DNA from: Tolypothrix campylonemoides VB511288
Lineage (GTDB): Bacteria; Cyanobacteriota; Cyanobacteriia; Cyanobacteriales; Nostocaceae
Assembly: GCA_000828075.3 (NCBI GenBank)
Contig: JXCB02000023.1
Coordinates: forward strand, 481,937-545,936
Direction: 5' to 3'
DNA: 64,000 bases
In this document: one piece after another, positions 27,518 through 36,912 of the stretch
How the letters are laid out: each line of letters opens with the position of its first letter
How positions within the stretch are numbered: position 1 is the first letter of the stretch
Made by a program: the position numbers and the translations under genes
Notes under the pieces: generated by a model
Seen by the model: only the letters and a program-made list of their open reading frames with translations
Database searches by the model: none
Told to the model about the DNA's origin: nothing

Positions 27518-28306
27518 CTACCGGACAGTAAAACCGCCATCAATGACTAAGTTATGCCCTGTGATATAGGACGCAGCATCAGAACATAACCAAATAACTG
27601 CATTTGCGACTTCTGCTGCTTCCCCGAGTCTTTTAAGTGGAACTGCGTTACTCACTTGTTGAACCATATCTTTTGGAAGATTGGATAGGATATCCGTTGC
27701 AATCATCCCTGGACTGACAGCATTGATCCGAATTCCCTGTCCTGCATATTCTATCGCTGCCGAGCGCGTTAACCCAATGACTCCTGCTTTAGAGGCTTCG
27801 TAGGCAGTGAAATTAGATGTACCGATAACAGCACCTCCTATAGACGCCATGTTGACGATAGCTTTGCTGCTGCACGGAGCGCAGATCGCACCAGTTCCAG
27901 TTTCGAGCATCGCCGGAATTTGATACTTCAGACACAGCCAGACCGCTTTCAGGTTAACATTTGCCTCAGCATCCCATTCCTCCTCTGAACGTTCAGTAAG
28001 CGGAATCAATTTTCCAAAGCCAGCATTATTAAAGGCACAATCTAATCGACCAAAGGCTTCTAGCGTTTTGCCCACTAGTGCTTCCACATCCGCAGCTTTT
28101 GTCACGTCAGTTTGCACAAATAGAGCTTCACCACCTGCATCTTTGGCGAGACGAACAGTTTCTTCCCCCTCTTGAGTACGCCGCGCTGCCACAACAACCG
28201 AGGCCCCCGCTTGAGCAAAGGCAACTGCGCTTGCTCGACCAATCCCGGAACTACCACCTGTGACGATAGCTTCGCTGCTGCCTTCGGCAGATCGCAACTT
28301 TTCCAC
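27518..28306 (-). CDS. Short-chain dehydrogenase/reductase with two in-frame repeat insertions
   Basis: 262 residues. The Rossmann motif is seen in AIVTGGSSGIGRASA, the NNAG motif in CAFNNAGFGK, and the active-site Ser and YxxxK in TSNFTAYEASKAG. Two segments are foreign to the family: RSAEGSSE at residues 5-12, before the first beta strand, and about nine residues ICAPCSSKA inside the segment GTGA-IVNMASIGG. Both come from copies of one short dispersed repeat (plus-strand 28261-28296 and 27853-27890). Both keep the frame. The second lies next to the catalytic Ser loop, so activity may be changed. The substrate is unknown. Confidence 0.82.
   Translation of the reverse strand: MEKLRSAEGSSEAIVTGGSSGIGRASAVAFAQAGASVVVAARRTQEGEETVRLAKDAGGEALFVQTDVTKAADVEALVGKTLEAFGRLDCAFNNAGFGKLIPLTERSEEEWDAEANVNLKAVWLCLKYQIPAMLETGTGAICAPCSSKAIVNMASIGGAVIGTSNFTAYEASKAGVIGLTRSAAIEYAGQGIRINAVSPGMIATDILSNLPKDMVQQVSNAVPLKRLGEAAEVANAVIWLCSDAASYITGHNLVIDGGFTVR
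27853..27890 (-). repeat. Small dispersed repeat, copy 2, inside the SDR gene
   Basis: Shares TGACGATAGCTT and GCTGCTGC followed by GCAGATCGCA with the copy at 28261-28296. The centre is a small palindrome. The insertion adds about nine codons without a frameshift. Confidence 0.6.
28261..28296 (-). repeat. Small dispersed repeat, copy 1, at the SDR N-terminus
   Basis: Same flanks as copy 2 with a different palindromic centre (CTGCCTTCGGCAG). It supplies the codons for RSAEGSSE. Such very small mobile repeats are known from Nostoc-type genomes. Confidence 0.6.
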
Positions 28307-28427
28307 TCAGTCCTAAATTCATGCTTCAAATACCTTTCATAAAGTTGCTCCAAAATCAGTTTCGAGAAAGTGTTCATTCCACTACAACTGAGCGATCGCC
28401 CCTTTCAATTCCCTGTTGACCACACCC

Positions 28428-29027
28428 CTAAACAGCAGCTAGTTCTAGATGCTCAATCTTAGTACCAAGTAGCTTGAGGAATTCTGCCAACCAACGGGGA
28501 TGAGCAGGCCAAGCTGGTGCTGTTACTAAATTACCATCAACTACCACCTCATCAGGTGGGACATCCACATAACTACCACCTGCACCCCGTACATCGGGAC
28601 CACAAGCAGGGTAAGCAGTACAGTTTTTGCCTTGCAGTACATCAGCTGCAGCCAACAATTGCAAGCCGTGGCAAATAGCAGCAATGGGCTTGTTTGCTTG
28701 GGCAAAGTGGCGGGTAATTTCTAGCACCTGCTTATTGAGGCGGATATATTCAGGTGCGCGTCCTCCAGGAATGACCAAGGCATTATAGGTTTCGGCTTGT
28801 ACCTCGGCAAAAGAGGCATTGAGAGTGAAGTTGTGACCAGGTTTTTCACTGTAAGTTTGGTCACCTTCAAAATCATGAACAGCAGTCCTAACTTTTTCTC
28901 CAGCTTTTTTGTCCGGACAAACTGCATGAACGGTATGTCCCACCATTTGCAAAGCTTGGAAGGGAACCATCACCTCGTAGTCTTCTACATAGTCCCCAAC
29001 AAGCATCAAAATTTTTTTAGCTGCCAT
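28428..29027 (-). CDS. DJ-1/PfpI-family protein
   Basis: 199 residues. The core fold begins [20 protein letters not shown], and the conserved nucleophilic Cys is in [16 protein letters not shown] with the neighbouring His. [10 protein letters not shown] carries the conserved substrate-facing loop. Family members are glyoxalase III-type deglycases, PfpI proteases or class I glutamine amidotransferase-like stress proteins, and the exact role cannot be read. The gene lies 120 bases upstream of the SDR gene in the same direction and could be cotranscribed with it. Confidence 0.85.
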   Translation of the reverse strand: MAAKKILMLVGDYVEDYEVMVPFQALQMVGHTVHAVCPDKKAGEKVRTAVHDFEGDQTYSEKPGHNFTLNASFAEVQAETYNALVIPGGRAPEYIRLNKQVLEITRHFAQANKPIAAICHGLQLLAAADVLQGKNCTAYPACGPDVRGAGGSYVDVPPDEVVVDGNLVTAPAWPAHPRWLAEFLKLLGTKIEHLELAAV

Positions 29028-29190
29028 TCCTTTGATATCCTCTGTCTTTAATAATTCGTCATTAGTTATTTGCCAATACTAATTTATTGTAGAGTGTAAT
29101 GGCACTGACTTAAGCCAGTAAAAAAATTGACCCCTTAGCTAAAACCTCTTAAATCTGGTTAAAACTCTTTGTCTTTTGTAGGGTTCTTCA

Positions 29191-29221
29191 GATCCCCGAC
29201 TTCTTAAAGAAGTCGGGGATC
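29191..29221 (-). terminator. Strong palindrome after narM
   Basis: GATCCCCGACTTCTT at 29191-29205 pairs perfectly with AAGAAGTCGGGGATC at 29207-29221. It lies 13 bases after the narM stop on the minus strand and may end the nitrate operon. The sequence is also a common dispersed palindrome in this group, and no T-run follows, so its role is inferred from position. Confidence 0.5.
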
Positions 29222-29234
29222 TTGTTTATCCAAC

Positions 29235-29684
29235 TTAAATCAAATGAAATTCCTTCAAAGCTTTAGGAAAGTTTTGATTCTCATGACTAGGACGGCTAAG
29301 TTTAATCAAGGCAAAACGTTGTAGGGGACTTAATTCTGCCCACTGTTGAGATGAAAGGGTAACACCAAATTCTTTGGCTTTTTCTTGAAGGTTTATTGGT
29401 ATGTTAGTATCCAACCACGCGGGATGCGGTTCAATTGGCAATTCGGCAGCCGATGTACCAGTACGTTGTAGAATCAGGTTTTGGAGATATTCTCTGTAAG
29501 CTTGAATTTCGGTTTCTGTAGAGCAAGGTAATTCAACCAAAGCTTCACGATCAGCTTTTGTCAAATGGCTCCAATCAGATAACTTTAGCTTGATGCCACA
29601 AGTATCAAGTTTACAGCGTACCTGCATAGGAATACAACGCAGGGAATCAACAAAATCTGCTTCAAATTCAAAGAATTCTGCCAT
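29235..29684 (-). CDS. narM: Nitrate reductase maturation protein NarM
   Basis: 149 residues matching the nitrate reductase-associated protein family (N-terminus AEFFEFEADFVDSLRCIPM, then VRCKLDTCGIKLKLSDW). In Synechococcus elongatus and Anabaena, NarM is needed for active NarB and interacts with it. It is small and soluble. Here it closes the nirA-nrtP-narB series and follows a psiE-like gene by 17 bases, matching the known co-expression of narM with the nitrate operon. The conserved Cys residues in RCIPM, RCKL and DTCG may serve in cluster or cofactor handling; that is a guess. Confidence 0.88.
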   Translation of the reverse strand: MAEFFEFEADFVDSLRCIPMQVRCKLDTCGIKLKLSDWSHLTKADREALVELPCSTETEIQAYREYLQNLILQRTGTSAAELPIEPHPAWLDTNIPINLQEKAKEFGVTLSSQQWAELSPLQRFALIKLSRPSHENQNFPKALKEFHLI

Positions 29685-29701
29685 ATTTTTTTTGTTGCAA
29701 T

Positions 29702-30166
29702 TTAAGAATTTTTTTGATTGCTGTACCGAATTATTAAATAACTGATTGATAAAGCAAGAATGGCAATACCCAAACCTATTATGTCAACACCTGTTACTTT
29801 TCTGAGGTCAAGAATAATAATTTTCCGAGCAATAGCAATTAAGGAAGTAACAATAACTAATTCAACTTGCAAAACGTGTTTTTTTAGATAACCTGTGATA
29901 TTTTCTAAAATTTCTAAAGCAATTAAGATATTGAGGAATAAACCAAATATTTCAAATAAGATTGCGTTAAACTTACCATGAGGTGTAGTAAATAATTCTC
30001 TAACTAGAAAAAACCCTAGGTCAAGAATTGCCGCTACAATCACTACTACCATAAAAAGAGATAGTAACTTGGATACTAGCACCTCAATGTTTTCAATGAA
30101 GTGCATGAAGTTTTGGTCTTTGAGGCTTTCTTCAACTTGCTTCAGTAGTTTCCTCATCTGCCGCAC
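29702..30166 (-). CDS. PsiE-like (phosphate-starvation-inducible) membrane protein
   Basis: 154 residues with four hydrophobic segments (LLSLFMVVVIVAAILDLGFF, then FEIFGLFLNILIALEIL, LVIVTSLIAIARKIIIL and IGLGIAILALSISYLII), as in PsiE-family proteins. It lies between narB and narM, 92 bases after narB and 17 before narM, so it is probably in the nitrate transcript. PsiE function is not established; a link to nitrate use is suggested only by position. Confidence 0.7.
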   Translation of the reverse strand: MRQMRKLLKQVEESLKDQNFMHFIENIEVLVSKLLSLFMVVVIVAAILDLGFFLVRELFTTPHGKFNAILFEIFGLFLNILIALEILENITGYLKKHVLQVELVIVTSLIAIARKIIILDLRKVTGVDIIGLGIAILALSISYLIIRYSNQKNS

Positions 30167-30258
30167 CTTCTTTTGAAATCAGTATAAAGTATGAAGTAGA
30201 AAAAATTGAGATACACACTTTTCACTTCACACTTTATCCTGTTTCGAGGGTTAGCAGA

Positions 30259-32622
30259 TCAAGATTCAGAATGTAAAAGTTGGTAATTATTAACAGTTAA
30301 TTCAAGGGTCACTGGCATGAGCTGTACCGCACAAGCTTTTAACTCCGGTTGCCCAGAATCAGGGCAAGATTCTGGATGAGTCAGGGCGTTGGCTTCGGCA
30401 TTGTCAGCCCACAGTGCGCCCCAATGCATAGGGACAAACACTGTACCAGGAGCGATCGCTCTTGTGACTTTCGCTGGAAACTTAGCATTTCCCCGACGCG
30501 ATCGCACTTCTACCAACTGATTTTCTGTAATTCCCAACTGTGCAGCATCACGGGGATGAATCTCAATAAACGGTTCAGGATGTAAGGAACGAGTTTTTTC
30601 AATTCGACCAGTGCGTGTTTGGGTGTGCCAATGCCCATAAAGCCGCCCAGTTGTCAAGACAAAAGGATAATTTGGGTCTGGTGGTTCTGCCAATCCCCGC
30701 GAGTGATATGCTGCAAACCGCGCGCGTCCATCTGGGGTGTGGAAACGGAGGTTGGTGTAGAGTCGCTTCGCTGAAGAGGAGGGAGAGAGGGGGGGAGGGG
30801 GAGAGTGAGGGAAAAAAGAATTATCTTCTGTCTCCGCATCCCCGTGTCCCCGCGTCACGCCAGTCGCCTCAACGGGGGGAACCCCCGGACGGTGAGCCAG
30901 CGCTGCAGGAGGGTTTCCCTCCGCAGGCGACTGGCGAAGCCCGAAGGGGCGCTGGCTCCCCGTGTCCTCTTTCGGGTGGGGCCATTGTGTGGGACCTTGC
31001 GCCACCAGTTGCGCGTGACTGATCCCGGTCATATTACAAGGGCGATCGCCAGTCAGTTGAACAAACTCAGCGTAAACTTCAGCAGAGTTGGCAAAAGCAA
31101 ACTCTTTCACAAAACCTAGTCTACGACCAACTTCTGCAAAAATTTCCCAATCTGCTTTCGCTTCACCAGGAGGTTGGCGGAATGCTGGACACAGCGTCAC
31201 CATCCGTTCGGAATTTGTCATCACGCCGGTTTTCTCACTCCATTGGGCAGCTGGTAGCAGAACATGAGCGTAAGCAGCGGTTTCTGTGGGGTAATAGGCG
31301 TCTTGGTAAATGGTAAAGGGCGATCGCAACAAAGCCTTCTTAGTCCGCTCCAAATCCGGCATACTCACAGCAGGATTCGTCGCAGCAACCCACAATAACC
31401 CTACACTGCCATCTTCTAACCCAGTAATCATATCCCAAGCCGTCAGACCAGGAAGAGGCGAAATTTGTCCTGGCTTCAGCCCCCAAAACTCTTCAACTTC
31501 TGCGCGGTGCTGGGGGTTTTTCACAACCCGATAACCAGGTAACAAGTGCGCCAAACCTCCGGCTTCCCGTCCTCCCATTGCGTTTGGCTGACCGGTAAGC
31601 GAAAAAGGTCCTGCTCCTGGTTTGCCAATCTGTCCGGTCATCAGGTGCAGGTTAATGATAGTTCTGACCTTAGCGGTACCTTCTGAAGATTGATTCACAC
31701 CCATCGACCACAAAGACAGCACCCGCCCAGATTGACCCCAGTATTTGGCTGCTGTTTCTAAATCTTCAACGCTGATCCCACATTGATGAGCTACCACTTC
31801 TGGAGAATAGTGGCGAATCACCTCAGCGTAGGCGGGAAAGTTGCTAGTGCAGTCATCGATGAACCCAGCCTCAATGTAGCCCCAACGCATCAACAAGTGA
31901 GCGATACCGTTCAATAAGTCGATATCTGTACCAGGACGAATTGCTAAATGGAGATCAGCGGCTTCTGCGGTGGGTGTGCGCCGGGGATCAACCACAATCA
32001 TTTTGACTTTGCGGTTCTTTTTGTGGTATTTTTCGAGCCTGTTGAAAACAATCGGGTGACATTCCGCTGTGTTGGTACCAATTAAAAACGCACAGTCGGT
32101 TAACTCCAAATCATCATAACAGCATGGGGGACCATCCGAGCCAAAACTTTGAATGTACCCAGCCACAGCACTCGACATACATAAGCGCGAGTTCGCATCA
32201 AAATTATTGGTTCCCAGACACCCTTTGAGGAGTTTCTGAGCTGTGTAATAGTCCTCGGTTTGAAACTGACCAGAACCATACATACATATAGCTTCTGGTC
32301 CAGAGGTAAAGCGCACGGTTTGAATGCGCTTGGTGATCATATCAAAAGCTTCATCCCAACTGACGCGGCGAAACTCCTGATCCAAAGAGTCTCGTACCAT
32401 TGGGTAATGCAGTCTGTTTTTGTCTAACGACTCTGCGATCGTCGCGCCTTTAACGCAAACCATACCCTGACTTGAAGGGTGCGCTTTATCGCCTCGCACC
32501 CGCCAAATTGGATTTCCTTGGCTATCTCGATGAGTTGCTTTGCCATGTTGTGCTGGTGGAGAAACTTCCAGTCCACAACCAACACCACAGTATGGACAGA
32601 GGGTTTTGGTAAATTCTGTCAT
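30259..32622 (-). CDS. narB: Ferredoxin-nitrate reductase
   Basis: 787 residues. The N-terminus has the 4Fe-4S motif [12 protein letters not shown] with a fourth Cys in GMVCVKG, followed by the molybdopterin-binding core ([19 protein letters not shown]). NarB reduces nitrate to nitrite in the cytoplasm with electrons from reduced ferredoxin. The protein is longer than usual because about 70 residues encoded at 30764-30975, proline- and serine-rich ([25 protein letters not shown]), separate GPTQWPHP from [15 protein letters not shown], which are nearly adjacent in other NarB. The insertion keeps the frame and comes from palindromic repeats. The gene lies 674 bases after nrtP. Confidence 0.92.
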   Translation of the reverse strand: MTEFTKTLCPYCGVGCGLEVSPPAQHGKATHRDSQGNPIWRVRGDKAHPSSQGMVCVKGATIAESLDKNRLHYPMVRDSLDQEFRRVSWDEAFDMITKRIQTVRFTSGPEAICMYGSGQFQTEDYYTAQKLLKGCLGTNNFDANSRLCMSSAVAGYIQSFGSDGPPCCYDDLELTDCAFLIGTNTAECHPIVFNRLEKYHKKNRKVKMIVVDPRRTPTAEAADLHLAIRPGTDIDLLNGIAHLLMRWGYIEAGFIDDCTSNFPAYAEVIRHYSPEVVAHQCGISVEDLETAAKYWGQSGRVLSLWSMGVNQSSEGTAKVRTIINLHLMTGQIGKPGAGPFSLTGQPNAMGGREAGGLAHLLPGYRVVKNPQHRAEVEEFWGLKPGQISPLPGLTAWDMITGLEDGSVGLLWVAATNPAVSMPDLERTKKALLRSPFTIYQDAYYPTETAAYAHVLLPAAQWSEKTGVMTNSERMVTLCPAFRQPPGEAKADWEIFAEVGRRLGFVKEFAFANSAEVYAEFVQLTGDRPCNMTGISHAQLVAQGPTQWPHPKEDTGSQRPFGLRQSPAEGNPPAALAHRPGVPPVEATGVTRGHGDAETEDNSFFPHSPPPPLSPSSSAKRLYTNLRFHTPDGRARFAAYHSRGLAEPPDPNYPFVLTTGRLYGHWHTQTRTGRIEKTRSLHPEPFIEIHPRDAAQLGITENQLVEVRSRRGNAKFPAKVTRAIAPGTVFVPMHWGALWADNAEANALTHPESCPDSGQPELKACAVQLMPVTLELTVNNYQLLHSES
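30764..30975. repeat. In-frame palindromic repeat insertion in narB
   Basis: GC-rich sequence with the inverted repeat CGCCAGTCGCCT (30858-30869) and AGGCGACTGGCG (30925-30936), plus purine-rich AGGGAGAGAGGGGG-type repeats at 30777-30810. All are of the dispersed intergenic type found elsewhere in the window, yet here they sit inside a coding frame without stops. Confidence 0.7.
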
Positions 32623-33296
32623 GGTAATAGCACCATGTATGTTTATAAATTGTTTAAATGTTTAGTTTCTAAAAGAGCGATTCCATCAAATTTCTGTATT
32701 TTCAAACCTTTTCTATTCAGATGACAGCAAGAACACAATTGTCGAATTTTGATTGATAAAACCTTAAATTTTAGTGACCAAGCTTTACTTCATCTGGTTT
32801 ACTTATTCTCAGTAACCGTTTGCGGAAGTATTTCTACTTAATTAAATATGATTTGACAATAACAAAATGTATCTGCAATAACATTTTGTTATTTTTTTGA
32901 CTTATTAAATAGATTTTCATGACGCAAAGCCTGCTATTCATGCTTGTTTTAAAAAAGATATTTTGGAGAAAGTTAAACCAAAGATGGACACAGATGGACA
33001 CAGATAATTTATCTGCGTTTATCTGCTTTTATCTATGGTTTAAAAGTCTCTTTAAGCAGGGTTATGTAAAGATTTTCTTCAACGGGTGAGGTCACTGTCC
33101 TCCTAACCAGATTCGTGCATTGATTGAGGAGGAACGCTACGCTGTTCCTGGGTACTGGCGACAGTTACCAGTTATCAGTTACCAGTTATCAGTTACCAGT
33201 TACCAGTTTTTTGCTCACTGTTCGCTGTTGACTATCACCAATCCCTAATCCCCAATCCCTAATCCCCAATCCCCAATCCCCTTTACTTGTCCTGTC
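32623..33296. other. Spacer between nrtP and narB with repeats
   Basis: No gene. Contains a degenerate palindromic element at 32974-33042 (ACCAAAGATGGACACAGA ... TCTATGGTTT) of the same family as 8539-8690, and two runs of heptamer tandem repeats at 33162-33281. I found no GTAN8TAC box for a separate narB promoter. Confidence 0.5.
33162..33281. repeat. Heptamer tandem repeats
   Basis: 33162-33210 is built from CAGTTAC/CAGTTAT units, and 33235-33281 from AATCCCC/AATCCCT units. These short tandemly repeated sequences are typical of heterocyst-forming cyanobacteria. They are non-coding here, but the same AATCCCC type is in frame within recJ. Confidence 0.75.
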
Positions 33297-34799
33297 TTAT
33301 TCCTCAGCTAAAATGCCAGTATTTTGAGGTGCAATTTCTGGCGATTCACCTTCATAAGCAGCAGCAAAGGAACCCTTTGGTTCTTTGAGGAAGAAGGCAC
33401 ACATAAAAGCGCAGATTAGAGCAGCTACACCCATTGTGGTAAACAGTGTTGGTGCATCGGTTAAGCTGAAAATTGTCAGATAAACCACGCCTCCAAAGTT
33501 ACCGTAAGCTCCCACATTTCCGGCAATTTGTCCGGTAGCTTCCTTTTTAATTAGAGGTACAATACCGTAGGTTGCACCGCAGCCAGCTTGAGCAAAATAT
33601 GCAGCAATCATAGTGACTACAATTGCAACTGGAAGCGCCCAACTGCCGTTAATATAATGTGCCATCAAATAGCTCACACCAATGCCAGCACTGATAATGG
33701 TCATTGTCCATTTGCGGGAGCCGAATTTATCAGAAATTAAACCACCACTGGGACGAGAAATTAAGTTTAAGAAGGGATAAGTGGCGGCAATCATGCCAGC
33801 TACCACGTGTTCTAGACCAAAAGTTTTTTCAAAAAACGCAGGCAACATCGAAACGGCAGCAAGTTCAGAACCAAAGTTCGTGACGTAAGTGAATTCGAGT
33901 AAAGCGACTTGACCAAACTGATAACGTTCAGATGGAGCGTAAGTTTTCTTGCCAATAAGAAGTTCTTTGTTAACCAGCCAAGCTTTGTATGTTTGGTAAG
34001 CAAATAATCCTGCCAAAAGTACCCAAACCAGATACATTTGGCTCTGATTTAAAAAGTGAATGTTCTTTTGTGCCAAACGCCAAGCTAATAAACCCAAGGC
34101 GAAAATCAAACCAAAATTCGAGATAATCATCGCCCAGAAGCTTTTAACGCTGGTTACTTCCAGTGCCCCATTTTTCTTAGGTCTTTTGTAAGCTTTTCCG
34201 GGAGGCGTATCTTGGACGCTATTCAAATAAATCACGCCGTAGATAGCAGAGATGATCCCGGTGAGGGCGATCGCAAACCGCCAGTTGGAAGCGCCACCAG
34301 TCATAAAGCTAGCAGCAACTGCAATCAGAGGTAGGGTAAACTCTGCCCCAAAAGCACCAAAGTTACCCCAACCACCATAAATGCCTTGGGCAATTCCAAT
34401 TTCTTTTGGTGGGAACCATTCTGACACCATCCGAATACCCACCACAAATCCAGCACCCACAATTCCCATCAGCAGGCGACTGATCACGAGATGATCAAAA
34501 TTTTGCGACAATGCTGTTGCAAAACAGGGAACAGCAGCAAAAATCAGCAGCATTGAGTAGGTAATTCTCGGACCAAAACGATCCAGAAGCATACCGATGA
34601 TGATGCGCGCGGGAATTGTCAAGGCAAGGTTGCAGATCCCCAAAGTTTTAACTTGCTCTGGCGCTAGATGAAGCTGCTTGCCAATGGTTGTAGCGAAGGG
34701 AGCAAAGTTAAACCAACAAACAAACGTGAGAAAGAACGCAAACCAAGAGAGATGCAAGATGCGATAGCGACCGTTAAATGACAATAACCCTTTGAGCAT
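33297..34799 (-). CDS. nrtP: Nitrate/nitrite permease, MFS type
   Basis: About 500 residues from ATG 34799 (MLKGLLSFNGRYRILHLSW); an in-frame ATG at 34823 is less likely. Some 12 membrane segments; typical nitrate-nitrite porter motifs are FNFAPFATTIGKQLHLAPEQ near the start, RIIIGMLLDRFGPR and SGGLISDKFGSRKW. It imports nitrate and nitrite across the plasma membrane. Many freshwater cyanobacteria instead have the ABC system NrtABCD; NrtP is known from Nostoc punctiforme and marine strains. Between nirA and narB, it replaces nrtABCD in the operon. The C-terminus is acidic (ESPEIAPQNTGILAEE). Confidence 0.92.
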   Translation of the reverse strand: MLKGLLSFNGRYRILHLSWFAFFLTFVCWFNFAPFATTIGKQLHLAPEQVKTLGICNLALTIPARIIIGMLLDRFGPRITYSMLLIFAAVPCFATALSQNFDHLVISRLLMGIVGAGFVVGIRMVSEWFPPKEIGIAQGIYGGWGNFGAFGAEFTLPLIAVAASFMTGGASNWRFAIALTGIISAIYGVIYLNSVQDTPPGKAYKRPKKNGALEVTSVKSFWAMIISNFGLIFALGLLAWRLAQKNIHFLNQSQMYLVWVLLAGLFAYQTYKAWLVNKELLIGKKTYAPSERYQFGQVALLEFTYVTNFGSELAAVSMLPAFFEKTFGLEHVVAGMIAATYPFLNLISRPSGGLISDKFGSRKWTMTIISAGIGVSYLMAHYINGSWALPVAIVVTMIAAYFAQAGCGATYGIVPLIKKEATGQIAGNVGAYGNFGGVVYLTIFSLTDAPTLFTTMGVAALICAFMCAFFLKEPKGSFAAAYEGESPEIAPQNTGILAEE

Positions 34800-34974
34800 T
34801 GAACTTTCCCAAGTACACAACAAAAAAATTGCATAAAGAAATTTAGGGGCAATGGTTGCAATTGCCCTAAACGAATGGCACTAAGCTGTTAATTTCCAGA
34901 CAGCAACCAACTGGGATGCTTGGAAGCATTCAGGTTGACCATTCTGAATTTTGAATTTTGAATTTTGAATTCTT

Positions 34975-36552
34975 TTACACTGTGGCTGGTTCTGGCAAGC
35001 GTGCGCCAAAGTGTTCAATCAGCAGTTCGCGCAATACTGGCTGCAAGTCTTCGCAGGGAACACCTTTGGTAACACAAGTTCCCAGTTGTGCCTCCTTGCC
35101 AACTTTGCCGCCCATGTAAATATCAACTCCATCCACGGCTTTACCATTTTTACGTGCTTTGGTTCCCATCAAGCCGATATCTGCTACTTGCGGTTGTCCA
35201 CACGAGTTCGGGCAACCAGTCCAATGAATTCGCACAGGACGAGTCAGTTCTAACTCCGCTTCCAATGCTTTAATCATTGCCAAAGCGCGGTTTTTGGTTT
35301 CAATCAGGGCAAAGTTGCAAAATTGTGCGCCTGTGCAAGAAACGAGCGATCGCGTCAGCGGTTTGGGATTTATTGTAAACCTATCCAGTAAATCTTCTGT
35401 TAAAAATGTTCCCAAACGTGAATCAGGAATGTTGGGGATCACAAAGTTTTGTTCAACCGTCATCCGGATTTCACCGCTGCCGTAAACTTCCGCCAAACGG
35501 GCTATTTCAAACATATCCTCGGCATACAAGCGCCCCACAGGAACATGCAGTCCTACGTAGTTCAAGCCTGGTTGCTTTTGTTTATATACCCCAATGTGGT
35601 CGCGTTTTTCCCAGTCGATTTCATCATGCGCTGCTGCGCTGATCAATGACTTACCTAGCTGCTTTTCGACTTCTTTCCGGAACTTTTCAAGACCCCATTC
35701 GTCAATTAACCACATGAGGCGGGCTTTTTGCCGATTGGCGCGTAAGCCGCGATCGCGAAAAACTTCCAAAACAGCTCTACATAAAGCGACAACATCCTCT
35801 GGAGGAACCCAAGCATTCAGAGGAATAGCCGCGTCACAACGCTTGGCAGAGAAAAAGCCCCCGACGAGGACATTGAAGCCAAACCGAGGTTCAGATTCTT
35901 TCCCTTGTCCTTCCAAAAAGGCGGGAACGAAAGCCAAATCGTTAATTTCGGCGTGAACGGAATTATCGCGTCCACCAGTAATCGCAATGTTAAACTTCCG
36001 TGGCAAATTGGTAAACTCAGGGTTGCCTTCACCTTGGTTGGTGATCATGTCTTGAATTTGTTGCACCAACTCTCGCGTGTCGAACAATTCATCCGCATCC
36101 AACCCAGCAAGTGGATCACCTGTAATATTGCGGACGTTATCCATCCCTGACTGCACGCTGGTTAAGCCAACTGCACGAAATTTATCAAAGATATTTGGTA
36201 AATCCTCAATTCGGATACCCCGTAGTTGGATATTCTGTCTGGTTGTAATGTCAGCGCTACCGTCATCACCGTAACGCTGAATCACTTCTGCGAGTACACG
36301 CATTTGCTCGCAACTGAGAATACCATTAGGCATCCGCAACCGCATCATAAACTTGCCGGGAGTGACTGGGCGAAAAAACACGCCCATCCACTTCAGCCGA
36401 TGATCCCGGTCAGTTTCATCCATCGCCTCCCAGCCAAGAGAGGCAAATTTTTCTATTTCTGCCTTAATGGCAAGTCCATCTTTTTCTGCCTTGAATTTCT
36501 CAAACTTGTTCAAGCTGGGTGTGGTAGTGGTGGTAGTTGCTGCTTCTGTCAT
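34975..36552 (-). CDS. nirA: Ferredoxin-nitrite reductase
   Basis: 525 residues. Two half-domains of the sulfite/nitrite reductase family are present; the 4Fe-4S/siroheme cysteines are in LVSCTGAQFCNFALIETK and WTGCPNSCGQPQVADIG. The N-terminal extension (LNKFEKFKAEKDGLAIKAE) is the ferredoxin-binding type. It reduces nitrite to ammonium with six ferredoxin electrons in the cytoplasm. It is the first gene of the nitrate operon, 175 bases before nrtP, with a NtcA-type promoter about 210 bases upstream. A dispersed TTGAATTT repeat follows the stop. Confidence 0.95.
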   Translation of the reverse strand: MTEAATTTTTTPSLNKFEKFKAEKDGLAIKAEIEKFASLGWEAMDETDRDHRLKWMGVFFRPVTPGKFMMRLRMPNGILSCEQMRVLAEVIQRYGDDGSADITTRQNIQLRGIRIEDLPNIFDKFRAVGLTSVQSGMDNVRNITGDPLAGLDADELFDTRELVQQIQDMITNQGEGNPEFTNLPRKFNIAITGGRDNSVHAEINDLAFVPAFLEGQGKESEPRFGFNVLVGGFFSAKRCDAAIPLNAWVPPEDVVALCRAVLEVFRDRGLRANRQKARLMWLIDEWGLEKFRKEVEKQLGKSLISAAAHDEIDWEKRDHIGVYKQKQPGLNYVGLHVPVGRLYAEDMFEIARLAEVYGSGEIRMTVEQNFVIPNIPDSRLGTFLTEDLLDRFTINPKPLTRSLVSCTGAQFCNFALIETKNRALAMIKALEAELELTRPVRIHWTGCPNSCGQPQVADIGLMGTKARKNGKAVDGVDIYMGGKVGKEAQLGTCVTKGVPCEDLQPVLRELLIEHFGARLPEPATV

Positions 36553-36761
36553 GAGTTAAACTCAATTGCAAATTGCTAGTTCCAGAAAACTTCTGGTGGT
36601 CGTTGCTCAACATCAACTTGTCACCTCATAACATCCCGCTTTTATAGGTTTATGAGGTTTATAGTAGAAGAAAGTGTATTTTATGGTGCTTACATACTTG
36701 CCAGAAACAATTTGTCTGTGCACGGTTTGGATGCAGATTATGTAATTGCTCTGATACACAT

Positions 36762-36803
36762 ACCTTACTGTTACAAAGCTATTCAAATCGTATACTTCGT
36801 TAC
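36762..36803 (-). promoter_or_regulatory. NtcA-activated promoter of the nirA operon
   Basis: A perfect NtcA box GTA-N8-TAC lies at 36790-36803. Reading the minus strand, exactly 22 bases further is TAAGGT (36762-36767), which fits TAN3T. This is the canonical class II NtcA promoter spacing. It leaves a leader of about 200 bases before nirA and implies induction by nitrogen limitation and repression by ammonium. A NtcB site would be expected nearby but was not identified. Confidence 0.8.
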
Positions 36804-36912
36804 GAAAAATTATATAAATTGCTGAAAATGTATCAATTCGATGCATTTCTCGCATAATATTCAGCACACAACGGACGCAAAACGCTTTTTCCACATTCCT
36901 GAAGGATTTTAG

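Noticed and set aside
33162-33281. Tandem heptamers as a CRISPR array
   Set aside because: Units of seven bases without unique spacers; this is a short tandem repeat.
32623-33296. A separate NtcA promoter for narB
   Set aside because: No GTAN8TAC was found in the spacer.
35011-36579. Plus-strand frames opposite nirA
   Set aside because: Shadows of the nirA codons on the other strand.
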